Of a stretch of 64,000 nt of DNA, positions 35,466 to 43,691 are shown in pieces. The first letter of the stretch is position 1, and each line of letters begins with the position of its first letter. Position numbers and translations under genes: made by a program. The stretch covers positions 1-64,000 of the forward strand of contig NZ_QAOJ01000007.1 in assembly GCF_003050835.1 (NCBI RefSeq), written 5' to 3'. The notes under the pieces are model-generated. The model saw only the letters and a program-made list of their open reading frames with translations. It was not told where the DNA came from and did not search any database. The stretch is from Pseudomonas sp. GV071 (GTDB lineage Bacteria; Pseudomonadota; Gammaproteobacteria; Pseudomonadales; Pseudomonadaceae).

Positions 35466-36214
35466 GCCTGCAAGCCGATTTCCAGCATGCCCTGCTCGGC
35501 ATTGAGCCCAGCACGCCCGGCGGCTTGCACACCGGCAATGGCTCCGACCCGGCGGCGCGGTTTGCCGTGTACCGCAACAATGTGCTGAGTTCGCTGATCA
35601 ATGCCCTGGCCGACAGCTACCCGGTGGTGCAAGCCTTGGTCGGCGTCGAGTTTTTCCGCGCCATGGCGCAGCTGTATGTGCAACAGCATCCACCGCGCTC
35701 ACGGCTGTTGGTGCACTACGGCGATGACCTGGCGAACTTTATCGCCGACTTCGAGCCGGCCCGTTCGCTGCCCTATCTGGCGGATGTCGCCCGGCTGGAG
35801 GCCCAGCGTATTCAGGCCTATCACGCTGCGGACGCCGACCCGGTGAGCAACCAGCAACTGGCGGCCGCGGTCAGCGACAGCGCGCACCTGGCCGGCCTGG
35901 TGTTTCACCTGCACCCCTCGGTGCACGTGCTGTCGTCGGCTTACGCGGTGCGCACGTTATGGGCAGCGCACCAGGGTGAAGGGGCGACTGAGCAGGTCGT
36001 CATCGAGCAGCCGGAACATTGCCTGGTCCTGCGTCATCAGCTGGATGTCCTGGTCATTGCTGTGGATGCCGCCAGTGCCGCCTTTATCACCCACCTCCAG
36101 AACGGCCAGCCGTTTGCCGCCGCCACGGCCGACTGCCCAGCCGACTTCGACCTCAGTGCCTGCCTGGCGCTGCTTATCCATTACGGCGCGATCACCGCGC
36201 TCTCCTGCGAGTGA
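35462..36214 (+). CDS. bufC: DUF2063 partner protein of the MNIO enzyme (BufC)
   Basis: A 250-aa protein with the DUF2063 (putative DNA-binding/HvfC N-terminal) pattern [14 protein letters not shown]...[41 protein letters not shown], followed by a second helical part. In known MNIO systems this partner presents the precursor peptide to the enzyme. The GTG at 35462 overlaps the bufB stop (GTGA) and removes an implausible N-terminal extension; translation is coupled. Confidence 0.85.
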   Translation: MSLQADFQHALLGIEPSTPGGLHTGNGSDPAARFAVYRNNVLSSLINALADSYPVVQALVGVEFFRAMAQLYVQQHPPRSRLLVHYGDDLANFIADFEPARSLPYLADVARLEAQRIQAYHAADADPVSNQQLAAAVSDSAHLAGLVFHLHPSVHVLSSAYAVRTLWAAHQGEGATEQVVIEQPEHCLVLRHQLDVLVIAVDAASAAFITHLQNGQPFAAATADCPADFDLSACLALLIHYGAITALSCE

Positions 36215-36218
36215 CGCC

Positions 36219-36695
36219 ATGAACCGCCTGAACGATCTGTTCGAAAAAATCCCCCACAGCCTGATCGCCTTTATCGCGCGCTTTTCCATTGCCGCGGTGT
36301 TCTGGAAATCCGGGCAGACCAAGGTCGAGGGTTTTGCCGTCGACCTGGTCAGTGGCACCTTTGTGTTCGACAACCCGCACCTGGCCGACTCGACCATCCC
36401 GTTGTTCAGCAGCGAGTACGCCCTGCCACTGATTCCGCCGGAAACTGCGGCGTACCTGGCCACCTTCAACGAGCATTTCTTTCCCGTGCTGATTCTGCTG
36501 GGTTTGGCCACGCGCTTTTCCGCCCTGGCACTGCTGGGCATGACCCTGACCATTCAGTTGTTCGTCTACCCCGACGCCTACCCCACCCACGGCACCTGGG
36601 CCGCCGTGTTGCTTTACCTGATGGCCCGTGGCCCCGGTGTGCTGTCCATCGACCACCTGCTGGCGCGCCGCCACAGAGGCGCGCGAACCCTGTAG
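36219..36695 (+). CDS. bufD: DoxX-family membrane protein (BufD)
   Basis: A 158-aa inner-membrane protein with four helices of the DoxX family ([55 protein letters not shown]). DoxX proteins with the WKSGQTK segment regularly end DUF2282-DUF692-DUF2063 operons. It may serve as a redox or quinone-linked partner; its role is not established. It starts four bases after bufC. Confidence 0.85.
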   Translation: MNRLNDLFEKIPHSLIAFIARFSIAAVFWKSGQTKVEGFAVDLVSGTFVFDNPHLADSTIPLFSSEYALPLIPPETAAYLATFNEHFFPVLILLGLATRFSALALLGMTLTIQLFVYPDAYPTHGTWAAVLLYLMARGPGVLSIDHLLARRHRGARTL

Positions 36696-36736
36696 CATTA
36701 CCGCCCCTTGCCAGCCAGTGATGATCGGGCCCGTCC

Positions 36737-37954
36737 ATGTCAGTTGAAGTTTCCTCCGCCACCGCCAGCGATGACCTCAGCGAGTTTTTCGCTCTGGTGG
36801 AAAAAAGCCTGGTGCAGAACACCTTGGTCAAAGTGCTGCTGAGCAAATACCAGGGCGAGGAAACCGAGCTGCAACGCGTGACGATTCGCCCGGTGACGGT
36901 ACGCGGCCAGGCCTGTCTGTCGTTCGTCTACACCTACAAGACTCGCGACATCACCAAGAACCACGCGCCGGCTGAAGCGCTGGCGCTGCTCGCCGAACTG
37001 CTGCCGGCCTCGTTCAAAAATGCCCACCTGCTGTCGCTGACCGATGATGTGCAACTGACCTTCGGCAAGAAGAACAAAAGCCGTCTGTTCATTGGCAAAG
37101 CGGTTGAGCGCGAAGGCACCAGCAGCGGCCATGACCGCGAGAAAAAACGTTTTCTCGAACTCACTCGGCCGTTCCTCACCGACCTCGGCGTGACCACTGC
37201 CAAGCACGAGCTGGTGCCGGCGATGGCGCGCAAGTGGAAGCAGATCAACAAGTTCGTCGAGGTGTTTTCCCATGCCCTGGCCAGCTCGCCGCTGCAGCAG
37301 CGTGCCGCAGACGAGACCATTCACGCGGTCGACTTCGGTTCCGGCAAGGGCTATCTGACCTTCGCCATGCACGACTACCTGCGCAACAGCCTCGGCCGCC
37401 AGGGCAAGGTCACCGGCGTTGAATTGCGCGAAGACATGGTGCGCCTGGGCAATGACGCCGCTTCACGTCTGGAACAACCGGGGCTGAGCTTCGAGCATGG
37501 CGACGTGCGCACCTACGCACCCAAAGCCATCGACATCATGATCGCCCTGCACGCCTGCGATGTGGCCACCGACTACGCCATTCACCTGGGCATTCGCAGC
37601 GACGCCGCGATCATCATGTGCTCGCCCTGCTGCCACAAACAGATCCGCCCGCAGATGAGCAGCCCGAGCATGCTGCGGCCGATGCTGCAGTACGGCGTGC
37701 ACCTGGGCCAGGAAGCCGAGATGGTCACCGACAGCCTGCGCGCGCTGCTGCTGGAAGCCTGCGGGTATGAAACCAAGGTGTTCGAATTTGTCTCGCTGGA
37801 ACACACCAACAAAAACAAAATGATCCTCGCGGTGAAACGCCCCGCTCCGGTCGACCCAGCCGAGATGATGGAAAAGATCCAAGGCATCAAAACGTTTTAC
37901 GGGATTCAGGAGCAGTGTCTGGAAACCCTGCTCAAAGCCGATCAGCGTTTGTAG
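36737..37954 (+). CDS. SAM-dependent methyltransferase (Methyltransf_32 / Trm13-like)
   Basis: A 405-aa cytoplasmic protein. The first ~150 residues form an N-terminal domain of unknown role. A Rossmann methyltransferase domain then follows with motif I VDFGSGKGYLTFAMHDYL (near residue 196), VTGVELREDMV, and MIALHACDVATDYA. A cysteine cluster MCSPCCHKQIRP is shared with eukaryotic TRM13 and METTL25-type proteins. The target (RNA or protein) is unknown. It is a single gene 41 bases after bufD on the same strand. Confidence 0.8.
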   Translation: MSVEVSSATASDDLSEFFALVEKSLVQNTLVKVLLSKYQGEETELQRVTIRPVTVRGQACLSFVYTYKTRDITKNHAPAEALALLAELLPASFKNAHLLSLTDDVQLTFGKKNKSRLFIGKAVEREGTSSGHDREKKRFLELTRPFLTDLGVTTAKHELVPAMARKWKQINKFVEVFSHALASSPLQQRAADETIHAVDFGSGKGYLTFAMHDYLRNSLGRQGKVTGVELREDMVRLGNDAASRLEQPGLSFEHGDVRTYAPKAIDIMIALHACDVATDYAIHLGIRSDAAIIMCSPCCHKQIRPQMSSPSMLRPMLQYGVHLGQEAEMVTDSLRALLLEACGYETKVFEFVSLEHTNKNKMILAVKRPAPVDPAEMMEKIQGIKTFYGIQEQCLETLLKADQRL

Positions 37955-37967
37955 AAGGTCAAAAACG

Positions 37968-37985
37968 TCGCGGCTTAAGCCGCGA
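37968..37985. repeat. Single REP-core palindrome
   Basis: TCGCGGCTTAAGCCGCGA is an 18-bp perfect palindrome carrying the REP core, between the methyltransferase gene and the LysR gene. Confidence 0.7.
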
Positions 37986-38007
37986 TCCCTGCAAACGAAA
38001 CTCCCCG

Positions 38008-38928
38008 CTAGCGCACCGCCGTCAACACATCCAACTCCTGCCGCCGCTGTTCGAACCATGCCAATAGATAATCCGCCAACACCTGGGTGCGTTTGGGCAG
38101 CCCATGCTGGTAAGCGTGCACCAGAAACACCGGGCTGATGCGGGTTTGGTAGTCGCGCAGTAGCCACACCAGGCTGCCGTCCAACAGCTCCTGATGCACC
38201 AGGTAAGACGGCAGGCGCGCAATCCCTGCGCCACCCAGGCATGCCTTCTTCAACAGGCTGTAATGGTTGCTGGCAAACGGGCCATTCACGCGCACCCGCG
38301 TCAGCTCATGCTGGCGGTGGTACAGCCATTCTTCCGCGCCGCTGTAGTGGCTGTTGAGCAGACACACCTGCTCGCTCAACTGCTGCGGCGTTTGCACCTC
38401 ACCATGGGCGGCCAGGTAGGCCGGGCTGGCGCAGGTCAGTTCCTGCATCGACAACAGCGGCCGGGCCACCAGACGGTCATCGGTTTGCTCGCCACTGCGA
38501 ATCGCCAGGTCGAACCCATCGGCGACCAGATCGCGGTAGGTGTTGCTCAATTCCAGTTCGATACGGATCTGCGGATAGGCCTGGGCAAATTGCAGTTGCA
38601 GCGCATCGAAAAAGGTATCGCCCAGGGACACCGGCGCGGTGATCCGCACCGCTCCCGTTGCCTCCTCCTGTAAGCGCGCCAGGGTTTGCCGGGCGCGGGT
38701 GGCTTGCGCGACCAGCGCCTGGGCTTCCGGCAATAACGCCGCGCCGGCAGCAGTCAGCGACAGCTTGCGCGTGGTGCGGTACAGCAGACTGATACCCAGG
38801 CCCTGCTCCAGCAAGCCGATACGCTTGGACAATTGCCCCTTGCTGCAGCCCAGACGCTCAGCGGCCTGGGTAAAACTGCCGGCCTCCACCAAGGTGGCAA
38901 AGGCGGCCAGGTCATCCATTTCGCTCAT
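38008..38928 (-). CDS. LysR-family transcriptional regulator
   Basis: A 306-aa regulator. The N-terminal winged helix reads MDDLAAFATLVEAGSFTQAAERLGCSKGQLSKRIGLLEQGLGISLLYRTTRKLSLT, and a periplasmic-binding-like effector domain follows from about residue 90. The group resembles the DmlR/AaeR-like CrgA clade of single-gene regulators. It is divergent from an SDR-like gene 125 bases away, its probable target. The first of several starts is at 38964; 38928 and 38919 fit the family better, and no ribosome-binding site decides between them. Confidence 0.85.
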   Translation of the reverse strand: MSEMDDLAAFATLVEAGSFTQAAERLGCSKGQLSKRIGLLEQGLGISLLYRTTRKLSLTAAGAALLPEAQALVAQATRARQTLARLQEEATGAVRITAPVSLGDTFFDALQLQFAQAYPQIRIELELSNTYRDLVADGFDLAIRSGEQTDDRLVARPLLSMQELTCASPAYLAAHGEVQTPQQLSEQVCLLNSHYSGAEEWLYHRQHELTRVRVNGPFASNHYSLLKKACLGGAGIARLPSYLVHQELLDGSLVWLLRDYQTRISPVFLVHAYQHGLPKRTQVLADYLLAWFEQRRQELDVLTAVR

Positions 38929-39053
38929 GTCGATTGTTTCCCAGCGAGAACCAAAGGTTTCCAATTAGCCGGATTATCGCCTACAAACCGCCGACCTACA
39001 CTGCAAGCCACTCACAACCCCCACGTCTTTTTCCTTCTCTGAGGAGCAGTGCC

Positions 39054-39653
39054 ATGAAAATCATCCTTGTCGGTGCCAGCGGCACCATTGGCCAAGCGGT
39101 AGCACGTGAACTGAGCGAGCGCCACGAAGTGATCCGCGTCGGCCGCAGCAGCGGCGATTACCAGGTGGACATCCGCGAGACCGCCTCGATCCGCAAACTG
39201 TTCCAGGAGATCGGCCCCTTCGATGCGCTGGTAGCCGCCACCGGCTCGGTGCATTTCGGCGCCCTGGCGGAAATGCAGGCCGAGCAATTCGCTGTAGGCC
39301 TGAATGACAAGCTGATGGGCCAGGTCAACTTGCTACTGATCGGCCGCGAGTTCATCAACGACGGCGGCTCCTTCACCTTCACCTCCGGCGTACTCAGCGA
39401 CGACCCGATCGTTGCCGGCGCCTCGGCGAGCATGGTCAACGGTGCGCTCAACAGCTTCGTCAAAGCCGCCGCCATCGAACTGCCGCGCGGCCTGCGGGTG
39501 AACATCATCAGCCCGACCGTGCTGGTGGAAGCCATGGACAGCTATGGTCCGTTTTTCCGCGGCTTCAAACCGGTGCCGGCGGTAGACGTGGCGCTGGCGT
39601 ATGCCAAGAGCGTGGAAGGTAAGCAGACCGGGCAGATTTATACCGTCGGATAA
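39054..39653 (+). CDS. Short-chain dehydrogenase (short atypical SDR)
   Basis: A 199-aa SDR of the short type with glycine motif VGASGTIGQAVA (residues 6-17) and HEVIRVGRSSGDYQVDI. The catalytic tyrosine region reads GASASMVNGALNSFVKAAAIELP, where the usual YxxxK tyrosine is replaced by Met (SMVNGAL), so it may not use the standard mechanism. GAGGAG stands six bases before the ATG. It probably is regulated by the divergent LysR protein. Confidence 0.8.
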   Translation: MKIILVGASGTIGQAVARELSERHEVIRVGRSSGDYQVDIRETASIRKLFQEIGPFDALVAATGSVHFGALAEMQAEQFAVGLNDKLMGQVNLLLIGREFINDGGSFTFTSGVLSDDPIVAGASASMVNGALNSFVKAAAIELPRGLRVNIISPTVLVEAMDSYGPFFRGFKPVPAVDVALAYAKSVEGKQTGQIYTVG

Positions 39654-39657
39654 AAGA

Positions 39658-39722
39658 GCATCGCGGCTAAAGCCCCTCCCACAGGAGACTGCGTGCCCTT
39701 GTGGGAGGGGCTTTAGCCGCGA
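39658..39722. repeat. Paired REP elements (inverted)
   Basis: GCATCGCGGCTAAAGCCCCT at 39658-39677 faces its complement at 39699-39722. Confidence 0.85.
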
Positions 39723-39801
39723 GCTGTTGATTTTGCTCTTCGCTCTTGTGTGAGTAGCAACCCGTGGGTAACGTGGCCGCACTTGCCAGGAGACCCACCC
39801 G

Positions 39802-40473
39802 ATGCGCGCTGTACGCCCTTTGCTGTTTGCCCTGTTGCCGATTTTCGCCAGTTGCACAATGTCCTACGGCCCGGAGGAAGCCCCGGTCCCGACCGGCACT
39901 CGCATGCAGGGTGAATTGAGCGTCAGCGGCGGCAAGTTGCTGCTGCGCCCGTGCCTGGAACAACGCCACTTTCTGATCAATGACAGTGGCAACACCGGCC
40001 TGCTGCAAGAGTCGGCATCGCTGCTGGACACCAAAGACGCCACCCTGTTCGCCGATGTCAGCGGCAACCTCGACGCCAGCAAAACCTCCGGCAACGACGG
40101 CCAGTTGAACCTCACCCGCCTGTACCGCGTGCAACGCGAAGGCCACGGCTGCGACGACCCCAACTTCAAACGCCAGATGCTGCGCGCCAGCGGCCACGAG
40201 CCGGACTGGAGTGTCAGCGTCAACGCCAAAGGCCTGGTGCTCGAACGCCCGAACCAGGAACCGCTGGCCCTGCCCTACTTGGAAGAGCAGTTGCCGGACG
40301 GCCGTTTCAACCTCACCAGCGAAGCCAACGGCCTGCGCCTGGAACTGTGGATCGCGCCGCAACGCTGTGTCGACAGTGCCAGCGGGGCGGTGTCATTTCT
40401 GTCCGCAGAGCTGCGCAGCAACGGCAAAGTGGAGCGCGGTTGTGGCTACTTCGGCGGTTCGCGTAACAACTGA
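39802..40473 (+). CDS. COG3650-type lipoprotein
   Basis: A 223-aa lipoprotein with lipobox IFASC (Cys18) and Thr-Met at +2/+3, so probably an outer-membrane lipoprotein. The C-terminal ~100 residues contain RASGHEPDWSVSVNAKGLVLE and WIAPQRCVDSASG, the pattern of the COG3650 family, which also occurs fused to heat-shock HslJ-like domains. Its function is not known. It is a single gene, with the phosphatase gene 93 bases downstream on the same strand. Confidence 0.75.
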   Translation: MRAVRPLLFALLPIFASCTMSYGPEEAPVPTGTRMQGELSVSGGKLLLRPCLEQRHFLINDSGNTGLLQESASLLDTKDATLFADVSGNLDASKTSGNDGQLNLTRLYRVQREGHGCDDPNFKRQMLRASGHEPDWSVSVNAKGLVLERPNQEPLALPYLEEQLPDGRFNLTSEANGLRLELWIAPQRCVDSASGAVSFLSAELRSNGKVERGCGYFGGSRNN

Positions 40474-40566
40474 GCAGCGCCGTTTCTTCACTCTTTTTTC
40501 ACATCGATTTGATCAGCGTTTCACTCGCTGATTCCTAGCATGGGCTCCCTTATTCGGGGAGTTTCC

Positions 40567-41250
40567 ATGCGCACGTCACGTCGTCTGCTGTTGTCCGTTG
40601 CGGTTGCCATCGCCTTGCTGGGCAGCGCTGGCCTGTTAGCGCATCACCTGCGTGCCGCTGGCACGCCAATCCCTCTGCTTAGCGGCCCGCAAGCCGAGAC
40701 CTGGGCGCGACCGGTGGACAGCTCGTTCAAGCTGTTCGAAATGTCCCCGACTCTGTACCGCAGCGCCCTGCCGCAGCCGCAGAACCTGGCGGTGCTCAAG
40801 CAACTACAAGTGCGCACGGTGGTGACCTTTATCAAGGACGATGACCAGCAGTGGCTAGGCAACAGTGACATCAACCTGATCAGCATTCCTCTGCATGCCG
40901 ACCGCGTCGACGATGCCGATGTGCTGCGCGTGCTCAACACCCTGCAACTGGCCGAAACCCGCGGCCCGGTACTGATGCACTGCAAACACGGCAGCGACCG
41001 CACCGGGCTGATGGCAGCGATGTTCCGCACCGTGATCCAGGGCTGGAGCAAACAGGAAGCCCTGAGCGAAATGCTCAATGGCGGCTATGGCCAGGCCGAC
41101 GACATGGAAGATGCCCGGCGTTACGTGGAGCGGGCCGATATCGGCAAGTTGCGCGAGGCGCTGACCAACGGAAAATGCGACACCAAGGTGATCTCCACCT
41201 GCTACCTGCGGCCATGGCTGAATACCATGGTCTCTACTTCCCATCCTTGA
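40567..41250 (+). CDS. Membrane-anchored dual-specificity/tyrosine phosphatase
   Basis: A 227-aa protein with one N-terminal membrane helix (LLLSVAVAIALLGSAGLLA) and a DSP-like phosphatase domain in the periplasm. The active-site loop CxxxxxR is intact, Cys139-KHGSD-Arg145, followed by TG. The upstream acid segment IPLHADRVDDADVL could hold the general acid. GGGGAG lies six bases before the ATG at 40567. Relatives are annotated as protein tyrosine phosphatases; the substrate is unknown and could also be a small phosphate ester. Confidence 0.8.
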   Translation: MRTSRRLLLSVAVAIALLGSAGLLAHHLRAAGTPIPLLSGPQAETWARPVDSSFKLFEMSPTLYRSALPQPQNLAVLKQLQVRTVVTFIKDDDQQWLGNSDINLISIPLHADRVDDADVLRVLNTLQLAETRGPVLMHCKHGSDRTGLMAAMFRTVIQGWSKQEALSEMLNGGYGQADDMEDARRYVERADIGKLREALTNGKCDTKVISTCYLRPWLNTMVSTSHP

Positions 41251-41268
41251 AACTCCCGCTGGCTGCTG

Positions 41269-41319
41269 CCCCTCACCCTAGCCCTCTCCCCAGAGCGGCG
41301 AGGGGCTGGGGGTGAGGGG
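41269..41319. repeat. GC-rich inverted repeat
   Basis: CCCCTCACCCTAGCCCTCTC (41269-41288) faces GAGGGGCTGGGGGTGAGGGG (41300-41319). The type is a common proteobacterial intergenic palindrome. There is no T run, so it is not a standard terminator. Confidence 0.7.
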
Positions 41320-41393
41320 TGCACAAAACTTCCAGACAGCCTTTTCCTCCGCCGGCATACTAGCCCGACCCTCCTGTTTTCTGGTTTTGCAGC

Positions 41394-42230
41394 ATGGCCT
41401 CACGCAACTGGATTGATCTCGCCCAGGATGCCGATACCGGCATCGAGACCATCCGTGCGCATTTCCGTGGCCATGCCTATGACCCGCATTGGCACGACAG
41501 CTACCTGATAGGCGTTACCGAGCAAGGTGTGCAGCAGTTCAGTTGCCGCCAGCAGCGCCACATCAGCACCCCCGGCCAGGTGTTTATGCTCGAGCCTGGC
41601 GAGATCCACGACGGCACTGCCCCCTCGGCCGAAGGCTTCACCTATTCCATGCTGTACCTCGACCCGCAGTGGCTGGAACGCGAACTGCACGCCCTGTTCG
41701 AACAGGCACCGGCGGCCTGCCAACCGGGTTTTGCCAGCACCCTGCTCGGTGATGCACCTCTGGCTCAGGCCACCCTGCAGGCGTTTCAGGCATTGCATGG
41801 CAATGAGCTGCGCATCGTCCGCCAGACCGCCCTCGATGGCCTGTTGGCGCAGATGACCGCACACCTGCATTGGCGGCAGACTTCACAGCTCGATCCGCGC
41901 CTGCCGTTGGTGGCGCAACGGGCGCGTGATTACCTGCATGCCCATGTGCACGACGACATCGGCCTGGACGACCTGGCGCGGGTCAGCGGCGTCGACCGCT
42001 TCCGTCTCAGCCGCGCCTTCAAAGCGGCGTTCGGCATGGCCCCACACGCCTACCTGATTCAACTGCGCCTGGCCAAGGCCCGCCATCTGCTGGCCCGTGG
42101 CGAAACCCCGGCGCAGGTCGCCAGCGCCCTCGGTTTTGCCGACCAGAGCCACCTCGGCCGCTGGTTCCGTCGCGCCTACCAACTGACCCCGGCGGACTAC
42201 CGCAAGCGCTGCACAAATCATCCAGACTGA
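41394..42230 (+). CDS. AraC-family regulator with cupin sensor domain
   Basis: A 278-aa regulator. The N-terminal cupin (residues ~15-150; HAYDPHWHDSYLIGVTEQGVQQF, PGQVFMLEPGEIHDG) senses a ligand. A C-terminal double helix-turn-helix follows (DDIGLDDLARVSGVDRFRLSRAFKAAFGMAPHAYLIQLRLAKARHLL...VASALGFADQSHLGRWFRRAYQLTPADYRK). It lies 52 bases before a LysE-type exporter gene on the same strand, the usual regulator-exporter pairing, so it probably controls that gene. Confidence 0.9.
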   Translation: MASRNWIDLAQDADTGIETIRAHFRGHAYDPHWHDSYLIGVTEQGVQQFSCRQQRHISTPGQVFMLEPGEIHDGTAPSAEGFTYSMLYLDPQWLERELHALFEQAPAACQPGFASTLLGDAPLAQATLQAFQALHGNELRIVRQTALDGLLAQMTAHLHWRQTSQLDPRLPLVAQRARDYLHAHVHDDIGLDDLARVSGVDRFRLSRAFKAAFGMAPHAYLIQLRLAKARHLLARGETPAQVASALGFADQSHLGRWFRRAYQLTPADYRKRCTNHPD

Positions 42231-42282
42231 GCGCCACCCGCCTGCAACCATGACGGCTCCTGACCTTCGCTGGAGCGCCCCC

Positions 42283-42882
42283 GTGGACTTGCTGCCCTTC
42301 CTGTTATTCGCCCTGGTCGCCTCGATCACCCCTGGCCCCACCAACCTGCTAGTGCTGAGCAACAGCGCACGTTTCGGTTTCACTGCCGCCCTGCCGCTAG
42401 TGCTGGCCGCCTGCGCCAGTGCCGCACTGCTGGTGTTGCTGGTCGGTCTCGGCATTGGTGATGCCCTTAGCCAGCACCCGCAGGTGCAGCAACTGATGGC
42501 CTGGGCCGGAATCGCCTGGCTGAGTTACCTGGCCTGGCAGATTTTCCGCAGCCCGGCGGTGGGCCTGGACAACGCCCGCGCGCAAGCCGGTGAACGCCTG
42601 AGCATGGCGGCGGCTGCCGGCCTGCAAGTGGTCAACCCGAAAACCTGGATGATGGCGCTGGCGGTGGTCGGTGTATTCGCCGCCCATGCCCCGGACAAAA
42701 CCAGCCGGGTGGCGCAGTTGGCGCTGCTGTTCTTTCTGATCGCGGTGCCCTGTCTGGGCGTGTGGGCCGCCCTCGGCCGTGGCGTCAGCCGTTTTTGCCG
42801 CAGTGATGCCGGCATGCGCCGCTTCAATCAGGTGATGGCGGTGCTGCTGCTGGCCTCGGCCTGGTTAAGCTTGCTCGCCTGA
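42283..42882 (+). CDS. LysE-family amino-acid exporter
   Basis: A 199-aa inner-membrane protein with five or six helices and the LysE/RhtB signature ITPGPTNLLVLSNSARFGF near the N-terminus. It also has the VVNPKTWMMALAVVGVF helix. It probably exports an amino acid or related metabolite. The frame opens at ATG 42250 without a ribosome-binding site. A GTG at 42283 has GGAG 7 bases upstream and gives the family's usual beginning (DLLPFLLFALVA), so I chose it. Confidence 0.87.
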   Translation: MDLLPFLLFALVASITPGPTNLLVLSNSARFGFTAALPLVLAACASAALLVLLVGLGIGDALSQHPQVQQLMAWAGIAWLSYLAWQIFRSPAVGLDNARAQAGERLSMAAAAGLQVVNPKTWMMALAVVGVFAAHAPDKTSRVAQLALLFFLIAVPCLGVWAALGRGVSRFCRSDAGMRRFNQVMAVLLLASAWLSLLA

Positions 42883-42971
42883 GGCACTGAGGCGGCCAGT
42901 TGCCAGTGTTTCAACGCGGATACAGAGCCTGTAGCCTGAGCGCCTTCGAACCACAAAGTGAGGGAAGCACT

Positions 42972-43385
42972 TTGAAGCTGGCCGTGATCGCCCTGATCCT
43001 CTTGCCTGCATGCGCCCAGGCCCAGGTGTACAAATGCGTTGCCCGCGATGGCAGCACCACCTATGCCACCGTTCCCTGCCCGGAAGGCAGTGGGCAAACC
43101 ACCCGCATCATCGAACCCGTGCCGCCCAGCGGAGTGCTGAACATTCCAGCCACCGCGCCCGCTGCCGTCGACGACGCACAGTCCAGCGACGATGACGACG
43201 CCAAGGTACCGACTGCCACCGGCATTACTGTGATTGAAGACAGCGATGCAGCTAGCCGCGAGCAAAAGCGCGAGCAGATGCGCGCAGACGCCGAGCAACA
43301 TAAAAAGGACAGGTACGACGAGGACTTGCGGCGCAGGGAGAACCGGGAAAAGCAGGCGGAGGTGCAGCGCAAGCTTCACCCCTAG
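42972..43385 (+). CDS. DUF4124-domain exported protein
   Basis: A 137-aa secreted or periplasmic protein. The signal peptide LKLAVIALILLPACAQA is followed by the DUF4124 pattern QVYKCVARDGSTTYATVPCPEGS with two cysteines, a low-complexity acidic linker (DDAQSSDDDDAK), and a charged coil at the end (SREQKREQMRADAEQHKKDRYDEDLRRRENREKQAE). The function is unknown. The start is taken as TTG 42972, which follows AGGGAAG and opens the signal peptide. Confidence 0.7.
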   Translation: MKLAVIALILLPACAQAQVYKCVARDGSTTYATVPCPEGSGQTTRIIEPVPPSGVLNIPATAPAAVDDAQSSDDDDAKVPTATGITVIEDSDAASREQKREQMRADAEQHKKDRYDEDLRRRENREKQAEVQRKLHP

Positions 43386-43419
43386 GTTTTCTTTTGCCGG
43401 TTTGTGGGTTCGCCTTGGG

Positions 43420-43500
43420 ATTCTGGATCCCAGCCTGCGCTGGGATGACGGAGATATTTGAGCGCTCACCGTCGTCCCAGCAGAGGCTGGGACCCAGAAT
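43420..43500. repeat. Inverted TTCTGGATCCCAGCC repeat, copy A
   Basis: ATTCTGGATCCCAGCCTGCG...GGGATGACG (43420-43450) is followed by its inverse CGTCGTCCCAGC...CCCAGAAT (43470-43500). A second copy with the two halves in the opposite order is at 53701-53799. Confidence 0.8.
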
Positions 43501-43519
43501 ACTGAAGGTTACGACGCAG

Positions 43520-43602
43520 TCAGCCCCGCGCCTCAGCCAGCAACCATTGCTTCAACGCCAGCACCGCCGGGCGCAGCTTGGTACCCAGCGGATATTCGCC
43601 CT
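43520..43602 (-). pseudogene. Remnant of a LysR-type regulator C-terminus
   Basis: Leftward translation ends YPLGTKLRPAVLALKQW-LLAEARG then a stop at 43520-43522. This reads like the last ~25 residues of a LysR effector domain. It is cut off upstream by an in-frame TAG, with no gene left beyond it. The remnant lies against the promoter of the next gene and next to a dispersed repeat. Confidence 0.45.
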
Positions 43603-43632
43603 ACGTGGGCATCGTATCCGCGCTTTCGCGGC

Positions 43633-43638
43633 TATAAT
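43633..43638 (+). promoter_or_regulatory. Perfect -10 element before the COG2509 flavoprotein gene
   Basis: TATAAT at 43633-43638, 54 bases before the start codon. No clear -35 element is visible. Confidence 0.5.
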
Positions 43639-43691
43639 CGCCGCCTTGCCAAGCTGCCGGGTGACCTCCGGCCCTGATACTGGATTGCCCC

